Of a stretch of DNA of 64,000 nucleotides, positions 25,456-33,943 are shown piece after piece (position 1 is the stretch's first letter; every line of letters begins with the position of its first letter). This DNA comes from Kribbella flavida DSM 17836 (GTDB lineage: Bacteria; Actinomycetota; Actinomycetes; Propionibacteriales; Kribbellaceae), in contig NC_013729.1 of NCBI RefSeq assembly GCF_000024345.1, positions 2,232,001-2,296,000 of the forward strand, read 5' to 3'. Position numbers and translations under genes: made by a program. A model generated the notes under the pieces. The model was not told where the DNA came from. It did no database searches and saw nothing but the letters and a program-made list of their open reading frames with translations.

Positions 25456-25471
25456 TTGACACCAGTGTGAA
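25456..25471. promoter_or_regulatory. MerR-type operator in the SMR promoter
   Basis: TTGACACCAGTGTGAA is a near-perfect dyad beginning at the -35-like TTGACA of the rightward SMR promoter, the standard site for a MerR activator. Confidence 0.65.
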
Positions 25472-25513
25472 GTTTCACGATCGAGGGGCATCACCTCAAC
25501 GAAAGGACGCCCT

Positions 25514-25834
25514 ATGCACTGGCTGCACCTCGGCATCGCCGTCGTCTTCGAGATCGCCGTCGCCGTCTCGGCCGGCAAGGCGCAGGGTTTCACCCGACCC
25601 GCCTGGACCACCGCGACGCTGGTCAGCGGCGGCATCGCCACCTACTTTCTCAGCCTGGCGCTGCTGACCTTCGACGTCGGCGTCGGGTACGCGATCTGGA
25701 CCTCGGTCGCCGGCGTCGGGATCGTCGTACTCGGCGCCCTGCTCTTCGGCCAGCGCCTCGACTGGCGCAAGGCCCTCGGCATCGTCGCCGTCATCGTCGG
25801 CGTCGTCGGCCTCCAGCTGAGCGGAGCAGTGTGA
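25514..25834 (+). CDS. Small multidrug resistance (SMR) transporter, subunit 1
   Basis: A 106-residue four-helix SMR protein. The key membrane glutamate is E14 in IAVVFEIAVAVSAGKAQGFT (residues 8-27). GYAIWTSVAGVGIVVLGALL (58-77) has the family's YAxWxGxG motif with Ser/Val changes. The last helix is ALGIVAVIVGVVGLQLS. It is followed by a second SMR gene 35 bp downstream; such pairs form antiparallel heterodimers that export organic cations or guanidinium. Controlled by the divergent MerR protein. Confidence 0.9.
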   Translation: MHWLHLGIAVVFEIAVAVSAGKAQGFTRPAWTTATLVSGGIATYFLSLALLTFDVGVGYAIWTSVAGVGIVVLGALLFGQRLDWRKALGIVAVIVGVVGLQLSGAV

Positions 25835-25869
25835 TGACCCGGAACCCGCATCCCACGGAAGGAACGCGC

Positions 25870-26277
25870 ATGAGCAACGAAACCGTTGTCGCCGGCGCCG
25901 ATCTCACCGCCCGCAGCGAGCGGGCCCGCGCCTGGCTCGTACTCCTGCTCGCCGGAGCTTTCGAAGTCGGCTACGCCCTCTCCGTCGAAGGCAGCGAGGG
26001 CTTCACCGTGCTCTCCTGGTCGCTTGTCGCGGTGGTCTTCTTCCTGCTCACCCTCTTCGCCCTCAGCGTGGCTCTTCGCACCATCGACGTAGGCATCGGG
26101 TACGCCGTCTGGGCCGGCATCGGCGCTGTCGGTGCCGCGCTGCTCGGACCTGTCTTCTTCGCGGAGACGCTCACCCCGGTCAAGGCCCTCTGGCTCACCG
26201 TGATCATCGCGGGCGTCGTCTGGCTCAAGCTGTCCGACCGGCCGAACGCGGGCAGGGAAGGGACCGGTGATCAATAG
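25870..26277 (+). CDS. Small multidrug resistance (SMR) transporter, subunit 2
   Basis: A 135-residue SMR protein with an N-terminal extension of about 20 residues (MSNETVVAGADLTARSERAR). The membrane glutamate is in LLLAGAFEVGYALSVEGSEG. The signature is GYAVWAGIGAVGAALLGPVF, and the last helix is ALWLTVIIAGVVWLKLS. GGAAGGAACGCGC supplies the ribosome site for ATG 25870, so an upstream ATG at 25831 is less likely. Partner of subunit 1. Its last 7 bp overlap the convergent small membrane gene. Confidence 0.9.
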   Translation: MSNETVVAGADLTARSERARAWLVLLLAGAFEVGYALSVEGSEGFTVLSWSLVAVVFFLLTLFALSVALRTIDVGIGYAVWAGIGAVGAALLGPVFFAETLTPVKALWLTVIIAGVVWLKLSDRPNAGREGTGDQ

Positions 26278-26513
26278 CGCCGGGTCAGGAGGCGGACCCG
26301 GAGTCGGTGCAGCCGGGGCATCAGGCCGTAGATGACGATCGGTACGGCGATGGTGGCGAGCACGAACGTGCGCAGTACGGGCGTGAGCGTGCTCAGCCAG
26401 TCGTCGAGCAGCAGGTTGAGCGCGGTCAGGGTCGGGAAGACCGCGAGCCAGATCATCAGCGCCAACTGGTGCTTGGTCGGTGGGCCGGCAGGACGGGTGG
26501 TGGAGTTGGTCAC
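26271..26513 (-). CDS. Two-helix small membrane protein
   Basis: An 80-residue protein with two hydrophobic helices (LALMIWLAVFPTLTALNLLL and RTFVLATIAVPIVIYGLMP) and a basic C-terminus (RLHRLRVRLLTRRY). The pattern is that of actinobacterial DUF2798-like small membrane proteins. GTG start. It converges with and overlaps the end of the second SMR gene and is divergent from the XRE-cupin regulator, which may control it. Function unknown. Confidence 0.7.
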   Translation of the reverse strand: MTNSTTRPAGPPTKHQLALMIWLAVFPTLTALNLLLDDWLSTLTPVLRTFVLATIAVPIVIYGLMPRLHRLRVRLLTRRY

Positions 26514-26581
26514 GTCCCCAGCCTGAAGCCCGGTCGGCCGGTCGCCAAGCGGCGTTGCCGTTTGTGGGAATCCGGGGTGGA

Positions 26582-27178
26582 ATGAGGTCCGTGGACGAGA
26601 CCTCATCGAGCATCGCCGCCGTGCTCGAGCAGGCGGGGCCGCGGCTGAAGCGGTTCCGCGTCCAGCGAGGCATCACCTTGGCCGGCTTGGCGGCAGCAAC
26701 CGGTATCTCGAAGAGCACACTCTCCCGACTGGAGACCGGCCGGCGCCGACCGACCCTGGAACTTCTGCTCGCGCTCTCGCTCGCCTTCCGGGCTCCGCTC
26801 GACGACCTGGTCGGCGCGCCCGAGGTGGGGGACCCGCGCATCCGCCTGAAGCCGGGCCGGGTGAAGGGCCGAACCGTCATCCCACTCACTCGGCAACCCG
26901 ACGGCATGCAGGTGTGGAAGATCGTCGTCCCGGCCGGCAACGTCATCCCGGAGACACGCGCGCACGACGGGCACGAATGGATTTACGTGCTGTCGGGACA
27001 CCTGCGGCTGGTGCTCGGCGAGCGGGACTGGGTGCTCGGGGCCGGCGAGATCGCCGAGTTCGACACCCAGGTTCCGCACTGGTTCGGCAGCACCGGCGAG
27101 GAGGCGGCCGAGATCCTGAGCATCTTCGCCAGGCCCGGCGAACGCATGACCGTGCGGACCTCAACCTCCGAAATCTGA
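26582..27178 (+). CDS. XRE-family regulator with C-terminal cupin
   Basis: A 198-residue regulator. The XRE HTH is at about residues 22-77 ([40 protein letters not shown]). A cupin barrel covers residues 110-190 (AHDGHEWIYVLSGHLRLVLG, EIAEFDTQVPHWFGSTG) with metal-ligand positions H, E and H. This architecture senses small metabolites in many actinobacteria. It is divergent from the two-helix membrane protein. The start could also be GTG 26591. Confidence 0.9.
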   Translation: MRSVDETSSSIAAVLEQAGPRLKRFRVQRGITLAGLAAATGISKSTLSRLETGRRRPTLELLLALSLAFRAPLDDLVGAPEVGDPRIRLKPGRVKGRTVIPLTRQPDGMQVWKIVVPAGNVIPETRAHDGHEWIYVLSGHLRLVLGERDWVLGAGEIAEFDTQVPHWFGSTGEEAAEILSIFARPGERMTVRTSTSEI

Positions 27179-27359
27179 CTGGCGAGCGCCTTGATCGAAG
27201 CCTCTGACCTGCCGCAGCCAGCGGGCGCTGATCCGATCGCGCGAGAGTACGTCACCGAGAGCCTGCACCAGGCGATCGCGCCGTGCTGATCATCGGCGGA
27301 ACGGCAGGGCAGAGTGATGTGCAGGCCAGCCTCCGGCAAGGCAGCAGGACGACATGGCA

Positions 27360-27392
27360 ACCGCCGAAGGGCCGGCCGGAACCTTCGGCGGT
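27360..27392. terminator. Terminator between XRE-cupin and the secreted protein
   Basis: ACCGCCGAAGG (27360-27370) pairs perfectly with 27382-27392 around an 11-nt GC loop, 24 bp past the stop of the leftward secreted-protein gene. The rest of the 27179-27416 gap shows no gene. Confidence 0.75.
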
Positions 27393-27416
27393 GCCATCGA
27401 GCAGTTCGTCCGGCGA

Positions 27417-28034
27417 CTAGCGGATCATCGCCTCAGACGACGGCATGAGCGTGTAGCAGATCCTGCCGTCCACGAGCGTCGCGTAGCTGGCCGGGTCCAC
27501 CCAACCTCGGGCGATCCCGGAGGTCATGTTCCGCAGGGTTTCGGAGACGTCCCATGCGCCGTCGTCCCAACTCGTGCCGTAGTAGCGCTCGGTGTGACCA
27601 CCGTTGTCGTAGATGTCGACCCAGATCTGGGAAACGATGACGGAGTTGACGAGCCTCCAGCCGGTGTCCACCCTCAGCTCGCGGTGACCTGCCGAGTACA
27701 GGTACAGGTATTCCATCCCGCAGTTGCCAACGGTCTGGTTGTTGGTGGAGATCCCGCCATTGGCGATTCGCGCCAAGGCCTCGGCGCCGTAGGTCGACTT
27801 GCTCCATCGGGCGTAGTCCTTGGCGGACAGGGAAATCTCCCGGCCGTTGGCGAGCGACAACACGTACTGGTCGCCCGACTCGGTCACGGAGAGGACTTGC
27901 ACGGTCTGCATCTGGCGCTCGATCTTGCGCACCGGGACGCTGTCGTCGGGTGCTGCCGACGCTGCTCCTGGAATCGATGCCACCAGACCTGCCGACAACA
28001 TCGCCACTGCCGCGATCGCTTTGGTGAAGCGCAC
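27417..28034 (-). CDS. Secreted protein of unknown function
   Basis: A 205-residue preprotein from a GTG start (GGAGACC site 3 nt away). The signal peptide is residues 1-30 (RFTKAIAAVAMLSAGLVAS, IPGAASAAP) with an ASA-AP cleavage site. The mature part contains beta-rich WVDIYDNGGHTERYYGTS and two cysteines (NCGMEYLYLY and RICYTL) likely to form a disulfide. No known domain. It is exported and probably a small extracellular or surface protein. An upstream ATG at 28130 would misplace the signal peptide. Confidence 0.75.
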   Translation of the reverse strand: MRFTKAIAAVAMLSAGLVASIPGAASAAPDDSVPVRKIERQMQTVQVLSVTESGDQYVLSLANGREISLSAKDYARWSKSTYGAEALARIANGGISTNNQTVGNCGMEYLYLYSAGHRELRVDTGWRLVNSVIVSQIWVDIYDNGGHTERYYGTSWDDGAWDVSETLRNMTSGIARGWVDPASYATLVDGRICYTLMPSSEAMIR

Positions 28035-28258
28035 TCTGGTCTCCAATTCTGCCCTCGGGGCTCGAACTCGCCGTGGCCCTCCCACAGCAAGGCCCTGCTG
28101 TCCCCGTCGCGCGTGATCGACGCGTGACAAGGACGGTAGAACGTGGCGTGTGGTCAGCGCACACTATTCGCCGAGGGTCTAAGTCATGGAGGCCGGCGCC
28201 GGCTCCGGTTACGAGGCCGGGCTCATCGGCGAGCTCGTGGCCGGGGTATCGTCCCGGC

Positions 28259-28747
28259 GTGAGTGTTGACGTGCGTGCCTACGTCCCTGACGACGCGGAA
28301 GCGACCTGGGAGTCGTACTTCCGGGCCATTCGCGACACAGCATCGAAGGACTACTCGCCGGCGCAGATCGCCGCGTGGGCGCCGGCATCGGCCGATCTCG
28401 TGGAGTGGAACGAACGCCGGTCGGCGGCCCACACCTTCGTCGCGGTGGTGGACGAGCGGGTCGTGGGATTCAGCGACGTCACCGACGACGGTCTGCTCGA
28501 CATGCTTTTTGTCCACCCGGACGCCGGCGGCCGCGGCGCTGCCCGGGCCCTCGTCGGCGCGGTCGTCGCCAAGGCCCGCGAGCTGGGGCTGGCCGAGCTC
28601 CACACGCACGCGAGCCGAACGGCGCGGCCCGCGTTCGAGCGTTTGGGCTTCGAGGTGGAACGGGCCAACGACCAGAACTGGATCCGCGGCGAGAACCTGC
28701 CCAACTACGACATGCGCCTGACGCTCGACTATGGCGTGTCTCCCTAG
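28259..28747 (+). CDS. GNAT-family N-acetyltransferase
   Basis: A 162-residue acetyltransferase. The fold runs from VRAYVPDDAEATWESYFRAI through VAVVDERVVGFSDV to the motif A region LDMLFVHPDAGGRGAARALV (about 81-100). The motif B-like end is ASRTARPAFERLGFEV. GTG start (28259) chosen because upstream sequence is not protein-like. It converges with a broken acetyltransferase gene, overlapping it by 4 bp. Substrate unknown. Confidence 0.87.
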   Translation: MSVDVRAYVPDDAEATWESYFRAIRDTASKDYSPAQIAAWAPASADLVEWNERRSAAHTFVAVVDERVVGFSDVTDDGLLDMLFVHPDAGGRGAARALVGAVVAKARELGLAELHTHASRTARPAFERLGFEVERANDQNWIRGENLPNYDMRLTLDYGVSP

Positions 28748-29513
28748 CTCGCCGTCCCGGTTTTGATCAGCAGCGCGTCCCGCGAGCGCTCCCGGAACCC
28801 CAGGCCGTAGTACAGGCCGCGCGCCGCGGGATGCCCCGGCGCACCCAGGCAGACGACCGTCGCGTGGGTAGCGCCGGCCTCCTGCGCCAGCCGCATCCCG
28901 TGCAGCATCATCGCCCTGGCCAGCCCGAGCCGTCGGTAGGCCGGGTGCGTTCCGACGGGCTCGAACTCGATGGTCTTGTTCACCTCGTCGAACCACATGG
29001 TCGCCGAGGACGCCATCGTTGCGTCCGGCGCCTCCACCAGGACGTGCAGGTCGTCGCGGTAGGCCGCCGTCTGCACGCACCCCCCTCGTAGCTCTGCGCC
29101 GTGTACGTCGAGGGCGCCCAGGCATCCACATGAGCCCGGACGGCGGCCTCAGGTCCGGCCTCGGCCGCAGTGCGGAACTGAAACCCGGCCGGCAGAACTG
29201 GTTGCTCCACGTCGGTGAGGTCCCGCTGGTGGAGCTGAGTCCAGTCGCCCGTCTCGCCGAGCGCTTCTTCGTCCGGTGCATAGCCGTGCGCCGCCCATCG
29301 CTCGCGAGCGAACTGCTCGGCGACCGCCGGCAGCACCGTGCGCTCGAGGCCGGCCGCCACCCCGTCGTACCACTCGGTCACCCCGTCGACCAGTTCGACG
29401 TGATCAGGCTGAATCTGATAGCTCAGCAAAGCGCCGGTGACCTCTTTCGCATCATGTCGTGCCCGAAGCTGTGTTGGACGTCTCCGTGCTGGGTCACCTA
29501 ACGTTCGGCGCAT
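28744..29513 (-). pseudogene. GNAT acetyltransferase gene broken by a frameshift at a C-run
   Basis: The 5' part (HVELVDGVTEWYDGVAAGL ... AWAPSTYTAQSYEG) and the 3' part (QTAAYRDDLHVLVEAPDATM ... GLGFRERSRDALLIKTG) join into one GNAT protein only if the frame changes near 29080-29088, within a six-C run. The 3' half has the acetyl-CoA motif THPAYRRLGLARAMMLHGMR. A real frameshift or a base-calling error in the homopolymer both explain it. The repaired protein would be about 255 residues with a tandem-GNAT-like N-terminal half. The 5' end is uncertain because it abuts the start of the divergent RidA gene. Confidence 0.7.
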
Positions 29514-29901
29514 GTCAGAACGACGCTCGATCCTCAGCGGCTCGACGTTCGAGGAGCAGATCGGCTACGCCCGCGCCGTGGTCGACGGCGACTGGGTGCA
29601 CGTGTCCGGAACGACCGGATTCGACTACGCCACCATGACGATCTCGGACGACGTCGTCGAGCAGGCGAAGCAGTGCCTGCGCAACATCGAGGCCGCGCTC
29701 ACCGCCGCACAGTGCACCTTCGCCGACGTGGTCCGGGTGCGCTGTCTCCTGCCCGACCGAGCCGACTTCGAGCCCTGCTGGCCCACCCTGCGTCGGGCCT
29801 TCGGCGAGGTCCGGCCGGCCGCCACGATGCTCGTGTGCGGTCTCGCCGACCCGCGGATGAAGATCGAGATCGAGACGTACGCCCGCCGCCCTGCCGGCTA
29901 G
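29512..29901 (+). CDS. RidA/YjgF-family protein
   Basis: A 129-residue RidA-family protein with FEEQIGYARAVVDGDWVHVS at the start, QAKQCLRNIEAALTAAQCTF in the middle, and VRVRCLLPDRADFEPCWPTL toward the end. RPAATMLVCGLADPRMKIEI supplies the substrate-pocket Arg/Cys region. Members deaminate reactive enamines/imines or act on related metabolites. ATG 29512. Single gene. Confidence 0.88.
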   Translation: MSERRSILSGSTFEEQIGYARAVVDGDWVHVSGTTGFDYATMTISDDVVEQAKQCLRNIEAALTAAQCTFADVVRVRCLLPDRADFEPCWPTLRRAFGEVRPAATMLVCGLADPRMKIEIETYARRPAG

Positions 29902-29948
29902 CGATCCGCCTTTGGCTAGGACGGCGATCTCGTCCGACGCAGCCAAGA

Positions 29949-30281
29949 TCAGGGCTCGACGTCGGTGGGTTGGTACAGCGGGATGAATCGGATGATCGGC
30001 TCCTCGTAAGGATGAGCGGCGCGCACCGCTTTCAGCACCTGGGGTACCGCTGACATCTCGCACTCGGACTCGACGCGCATCTCGGTCCCCTGCATCAAGG
30101 TGCCGATCTCACCGTCGAAGGGCTCGGCGCCGGGCATCGGACGCCAGGTTCCCCCCGTCTGCCAGAAGCTGGTGACCCGGTCGTAGCGCCCGATCTGTCC
30201 GGCGCCTGCGGATTCCAGCGCCGTCAGGATCGCGGCGACATGATTGTCGGGGACACAGATCTCGACCTTGACTCTCGCCAT
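29949..30281 (-). CDS. NIF3/YqfO-like small protein
   Basis: A 110-residue protein starting MARVKVEICVPDNHVAAILT. Its core is AGAGQIGRYDRVTSFWQTGG, TWRPMPGAEPFDGEIG and VRAAHPYEEPIIRFIPLY. It matches the CutA1-like domain found alone or inserted in NIF3 (YqfO) proteins. Function not defined; possibly trimeric and metal- or nucleotide-binding. Confidence 0.85.
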   Translation of the reverse strand: MARVKVEICVPDNHVAAILTALESAGAGQIGRYDRVTSFWQTGGTWRPMPGAEPFDGEIGTLMQGTEMRVESECEMSAVPQVLKAVRAAHPYEEPIIRFIPLYQPTDVEP

Positions 30282-30525
30282 GCCGGCAGCTTACGACGAG
30301 CGGACTCGGCTTCTTGAGTCGCTTGCTGAAGGGAGGGCGGAGCAGTCCGTACGGCGAGTCACGTAGACCGGCCTCCTCGAAGCTGCGTGGTGGCCGTCGA
30401 ACAGCGTCTCCACCGGCTTGTCTTACGGCGGTTGGAACGCCTGCGCCCGGGGATCGTCGTACAGGGCGACAAGCCGGTCGTACGCCGCGATGGTCGGCCT
30501 GCACCTACCATCGCGGTGCCGAGGC

Positions 30526-31026
30526 TCAGCGAGTGGAGGGCCCGGTCGTTCCTCGGCCGACCAACGTGGACAGGCCGCGGTACCAGTCGCCCTCGGCGAT
30601 GAACGTGCGGTGTGCGAACGGCGCGTACGACCTGGAGGTGTAGCAGGTGTTGTCGCCGGCCGTGACGTGACCGTTTCCGGTGGGGAAGTCGCAGTGCAGG
30701 GTTCCGATGTGCAGCCCGTCGTCGATCATGTGCAGCCGGGCCATTCCCCAGTACCCCTCGGCGAGGTTGGACCTGAACTCGACGCAGGCCCAGTACTCGT
30801 AGCCTGACCTGAGCAGGTAGGTCCAGCCGATGACGGTGTTGTGCGACAGCGACTTCACCTCCCCGAACTTGATCGCGGTACCGGCGCCGCATTCGGCGGG
30901 AGCCACTCGCGCCGGTGCGGCTACCGACTCGGCACCCTGTGCCGGAGCCGCAGCGGCGGTGGCAGCTCCTCCGGTCACGAGGGCGGCCAGCACAGGGATG
31001 GCAAGCAGTGCTTGGTGCAGTCTCAT
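30526..31026 (-). CDS. Small secreted protein of unknown function
   Basis: A 166-residue preprotein starting MRLHQALLAIPVLAALVTGG with an AAAAPA cleavage site near residue 28. The mature part has four cysteines (ECGAGTAIKF, WACVEF, LHCDF, NTCYTS) suggesting two disulfides in an oxidised, extracellular fold. AGGAG site before the ATG. It lies 2.5 kb from another leftward secreted protein but shows no clear similarity to it. Between 30282 and 30525 there is no complete gene, only a leftward segment (AAYDRLVALYDDPRAQAF) that may be a gene relic. Confidence 0.75.
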   Translation of the reverse strand: MRLHQALLAIPVLAALVTGGAATAAAAPAQGAESVAAPARVAPAECGAGTAIKFGEVKSLSHNTVIGWTYLLRSGYEYWACVEFRSNLAEGYWGMARLHMIDDGLHIGTLHCDFPTGNGHVTAGDNTCYTSRSYAPFAHRTFIAEGDWYRGLSTLVGRGTTGPSTR

Positions 31027-31152
31027 CTTGGCTCCTGACAATCATTGGGACGGACCAACAGACTGCGGAGCTTGAGGCTCACCCGACAACGGTTCTGCAG
31101 CAACGTGCAGGCGTCAGTTCCTGCAACGGGGGAGATGCCACGGGCGCTCGGC

Positions 31153-31375
31153 TCACCTGGAAGGCGGTTGGCGTAGCCCTGCGATGAGCAGGCCGACCAG
31201 GCGGCGAGCGTCGTAGCGACGGTTCCTGCCTGCGCCCGCGCAGAGGCCGCCGACGCCGCGCATGAGTTCGGAGGCGTCCTGACCGGAGTGGATTTCGCCC
31301 GCGCCGGCAGCAGCGAGTCCTTGCTTGGTGATCACGAAGTCGACGAAAAGGCCGATCCATCGCTCCAGTGCGGCG
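31153..31375 (-). pseudogene. TetR-family regulator, 5'-truncated and internally shortened
   Basis: The leftward frame AALERWIGLFVDFVITKQGL ... RLVGLLIAGLRQPPSR is the C-terminal ligand domain of a TetR protein with the family's WI..FVDFV.TK.GL segment. The HTH half is missing. Homology stops at about 31375, exactly where a rightward hydrolase fragment begins. Non-functional. Confidence 0.65.
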
Positions 31376-31924
31376 TACGGCGTCGCGCTGGTCCCGTCGC
31401 TGACCGGGTACGGCGACAAGGCTCACCCGCTCGGTCCCGAGGTGGGGCTCGACACGCACGTCGGCATCGTCGGCTCGATCGTCGAGCAAGACCTCACCGA
31501 CGTCGTCCTCGTGGGGCACAGCTACGCCGGCATGGTCATCTCATCCGCGGCCAACCAGGTCTTGATCGACCTCGCGACGAAGTCGGACAGTGGCTGGCGT
31601 GTGCCGCCGCTGCCGGAGATGCCGCGGCCGTTCGGGCTGTTCGGAGTCACGGATCCGGCAGACGTCGCCTGGCTGCGCTCGATGCTGTCGGACCACCCCG
31701 TACGTTGCCTCCAGCAACCGGTCCGGCTCGACAACCCGGACGTGCACAAGATCCCTCGGACGCAGATCCACTGCACTGTCGGACCGGACGGCTTCGAACG
31801 GCGCCCGGTCCCGGCCGTACAGCCCAACGGCAGCCCCGCCCAGGTGTGGGAACTCGCCACCGGCCACGACTGCATGATCACCATGCCGGCCGAACTCGCC
31901 GAACTACTGCTCAAGCTCGGTTGA
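31376..31924 (+). pseudogene. Alpha/beta hydrolase, 5'-truncated
   Basis: GVALVPSLTGYGDKAHPLGP, then LTDVVLVGHSYAGMVISSAA (GHSYAG nucleophile elbow) and a normal C-terminus (GHDCMITMPAELAELLLKLG) belong to a small alpha/beta hydrolase of the EstB-like group. The N-terminal oxyanion segment (VLVHG..) is absent, and about 15-20 residues after the nucleophile appear deleted. Reading starts in a frame that uses TetR antisense sequence. Non-functional relic. Confidence 0.65.
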
Positions 31925-32008
31925 CCGTCCAAGGGTTGTCGACCGCCGTTCGAGCGCGGCATGCTGGCGTGGTCCGAGTAGTGGAGGATCGGCGATCAGG
32001 AGAACTGC

Positions 32009-32668
32009 ATGGAGTTGCCACCCGTCGTCACAGCGGAGCAGTGGCAGCAGGCCCGGGATGCGCTGCTGGTCAAGGAGAAGGAGCTCACCCGAGCTCTGGA
32101 CGCCCTGGCGGCGGAGCGTCGGCGGCTGCCGATGGTGCGCTTCGAGGCCGACTACGTGTTCGCCGGCCAGCAAAGGCGAGCCGGCCTGGCGGATCTCTTC
32201 GAAGGACGCCGACAGCTGATCGTCTACCAGATGATGGACCTCGGCCCGGACCGGTACTGCGATGGTTGTTCGAGCTTCGTCGACAACATCGGACACCTCG
32301 CCCACCTGAACGCTCGGGACACCACCTTCGCCGTCGTCTCGGACATGCCGGCGGAGCAGCTGTTCTCGTGGCGCCGCCGGATGGGGTGGACGATGCCGTT
32401 CTACTCCTCGCGCGGTACGACGTTCGCCGCCGACTGCGGGCTCGACGGCGGCTTCGGGCTCAGCGTGTTCCTGCGCGACGGGGAGCAGGTCTATCGCACC
32501 TACTTCACGCAAGCCCGCGGGGTGGACCGGCTCCGCGTCGACCACAACCTGCTCGACCTGACCCCCTACGGCCGGCAGGAGCAGTGGGAGGACTCTCCGC
32601 CGGGCTGGCCGCAGGACCCGACGATGAGCTGGATGCGCCACCACGACGAGTACGCCGACCAGCACTGA
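32009..32668 (+). CDS. DUF899 thioredoxin-like protein
   Basis: A 219-residue protein with the DUF899 pattern: RALDALAAERRRLPMVRFEA, QLIVYQMMDLGPDRYCDGCS, FVDNIGHLAHLNARDTTFAV and GWTMPFYSSRGTTFAADCGL. The C-DGCS cysteines and the fold are peroxiredoxin/thioredoxin-like, and a redox role is probable. ATG 32009 after AGGAGAACTGC. Single gene. Confidence 0.9.
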   Translation: MELPPVVTAEQWQQARDALLVKEKELTRALDALAAERRRLPMVRFEADYVFAGQQRRAGLADLFEGRRQLIVYQMMDLGPDRYCDGCSSFVDNIGHLAHLNARDTTFAVVSDMPAEQLFSWRRRMGWTMPFYSSRGTTFAADCGLDGGFGLSVFLRDGEQVYRTYFTQARGVDRLRVDHNLLDLTPYGRQEQWEDSPPGWPQDPTMSWMRHHDEYADQH

Positions 32669-32708
32669 CCCGGGCACCACCCGCAGCAGGCGGCGTACGC
32701 ACCGCTGA

Positions 32709-33188
32709 TCAGTCCCGGCGGCCCTTCAACCGGCGGCTGACCGCCCGCTCGGCCTCCCGGGTCGCCTCGCGCTCGGCGAGTGCGTGCCGCTTGTCCCAGG
32801 TTTTCTTGCCGCGCGCCAGGGCGATCTCGACCTTCGCCCGACCGTCCTTGAAGTAGAGCAGCACCGGGACGATCGTCAACCCGCTCTCGTTGACCTTGCG
32901 CTCGATCTTGTCGATCTGCGCCCGGTGCAGCAGCAGCTTCCGCTTGCGGCGGGAGCCGTCGTTGAACCAGCGGGCCTGGGAGTACTGCGGGATGTGCACG
33001 CCGTGCAGCCAGATCTCCCGCTCCTCGACAGTCGCGAAGCCGCCGACGAGGGACGCCCTCCCCGCACGGAGCGCCTTCACCTCCGCCCCCTGCAGCACCA
33101 TCCCAGCCTCCCAGGACTCGCCCAGGTGGTAGTCGTGGGCAGCCTTGCGGTTGCGCGCGATGACGGGGTCGGCCTCGGGCTTCTTCAC
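32709..33188 (-). CDS. smpB: SsrA-binding protein SmpB
   Basis: A 159-residue SmpB, the usual length. It contains [60 protein letters not shown] and [20 protein letters not shown], then the basic C-terminal tail [14 protein letters not shown]. It binds tmRNA and brings it to stalled ribosomes. GTG start at 33188. Upstream and downstream I see no ftsX or ssrA, which often neighbour smpB in actinobacteria. Confidence 0.96.
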   Translation of the reverse strand: MKKPEADPVIARNRKAAHDYHLGESWEAGMVLQGAEVKALRAGRASLVGGFATVEEREIWLHGVHIPQYSQARWFNDGSRRKRKLLLHRAQIDKIERKVNESGLTIVPVLLYFKDGRAKVEIALARGKKTWDKRHALAEREATREAERAVSRRLKGRRD

Positions 33189-33384
33189 AGTCCGATTCTG
33201 CCCTGCCGGCCGGCGACGGCCGGCAGGCACTCGGCCGCCTCGCATCACCGTCGCAGGGCGGACGTCGCGGCTCGAGCCTGTTCGGCACTCATCGAAATGA
33301 TGGCCGGCCGCCCACGCTCATGATGTCCTGCCGCTGTGCGCCCGAGTCGAGTCGCTTCCCCGCCGAGCTGCCAAGGAGAACGAG

Positions 33385-33906
33385 ATGTCGATGGACGAAC
33401 TGACCGACCTGCTCGAGGACCGCTTCGAGGAGCTGGAGCGGTACACCAATCGGTGCTGGCTCACGGTTGGCTGACGTGCCGGTCCGCGAGAACCGGGACA
33501 GCTCTCGCGACGGCAGTCCGGGCCAGGACGACCCCATCGCCCGTCTGGTGGACCATGCCCTGCGCGTGGTGCGGCCACGACTGCCGGATCGCCCGAGGCC
33601 GAGCTGACGATCCAGGTGAAGGAGTGCCTGCGCTTCCTCGTCATCGCGTCCGAGGCCGGGCAGAGGTTCTTCCCGCTCAGCAAGGCCGTCGACGAGGTCT
33701 GGCACGAGCTGATCACCGAGACCCGCGACTACCAGCAGCTGTGTGCCGAACTGCCGACCGGGCGGTTCCTCCACCATGCGGGGATCACGCTCTCGGAGTA
33801 CGCCGTGGACCGAGCCCGTCACTGGGTCATCTGTACCTTCCTCCGCGAGGAACTCGGAATGACCCTGGCCGAGATCAACCAGCTCGGCCGAACGACGAAA
33901 CCGTAG
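33385..33906 (+). pseudogene. Glycine-rich-domain/DUF1399-like gene, frameshifted
   Basis: AAGGAGAACGAG precedes ATG 33385 and a 29-codon frame (MSMDELTDLLEDRFEELERY). Coding-like sequence continues in a second frame from 33475 (DVPVRENRDSSRDGSPGQDD, IARLVDHALRVVRPRL) and a third from about 33600 (ELTIQVKECLRFLVIASEAG, AVDEVWHELITETRDYQQLC, FLHHAGITLSEYAV). The last stretch is the VDEVWH..HH core of the GRPD family. Two frame changes are needed, so it is broken. The intact 3' frame (33616-33906, GTG, 96 aa) might still be translated. Confidence 0.55.
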
Positions 33907-33943
33907 CTGAACCGGCGACCGGTGGCGGCGGCTGCCACGGTGA

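Noticed and set aside
25415..25513. Guanidine (ykkC) riboswitch before the SMR pair
   Set aside because: The conserved ykkC core is not visible; a MerR dyad explains the control better.
32669..33384. tmRNA (ssrA) gene expected near smpB
   Set aside because: No tRNA-like ends or tag-coding sequence found on either side.
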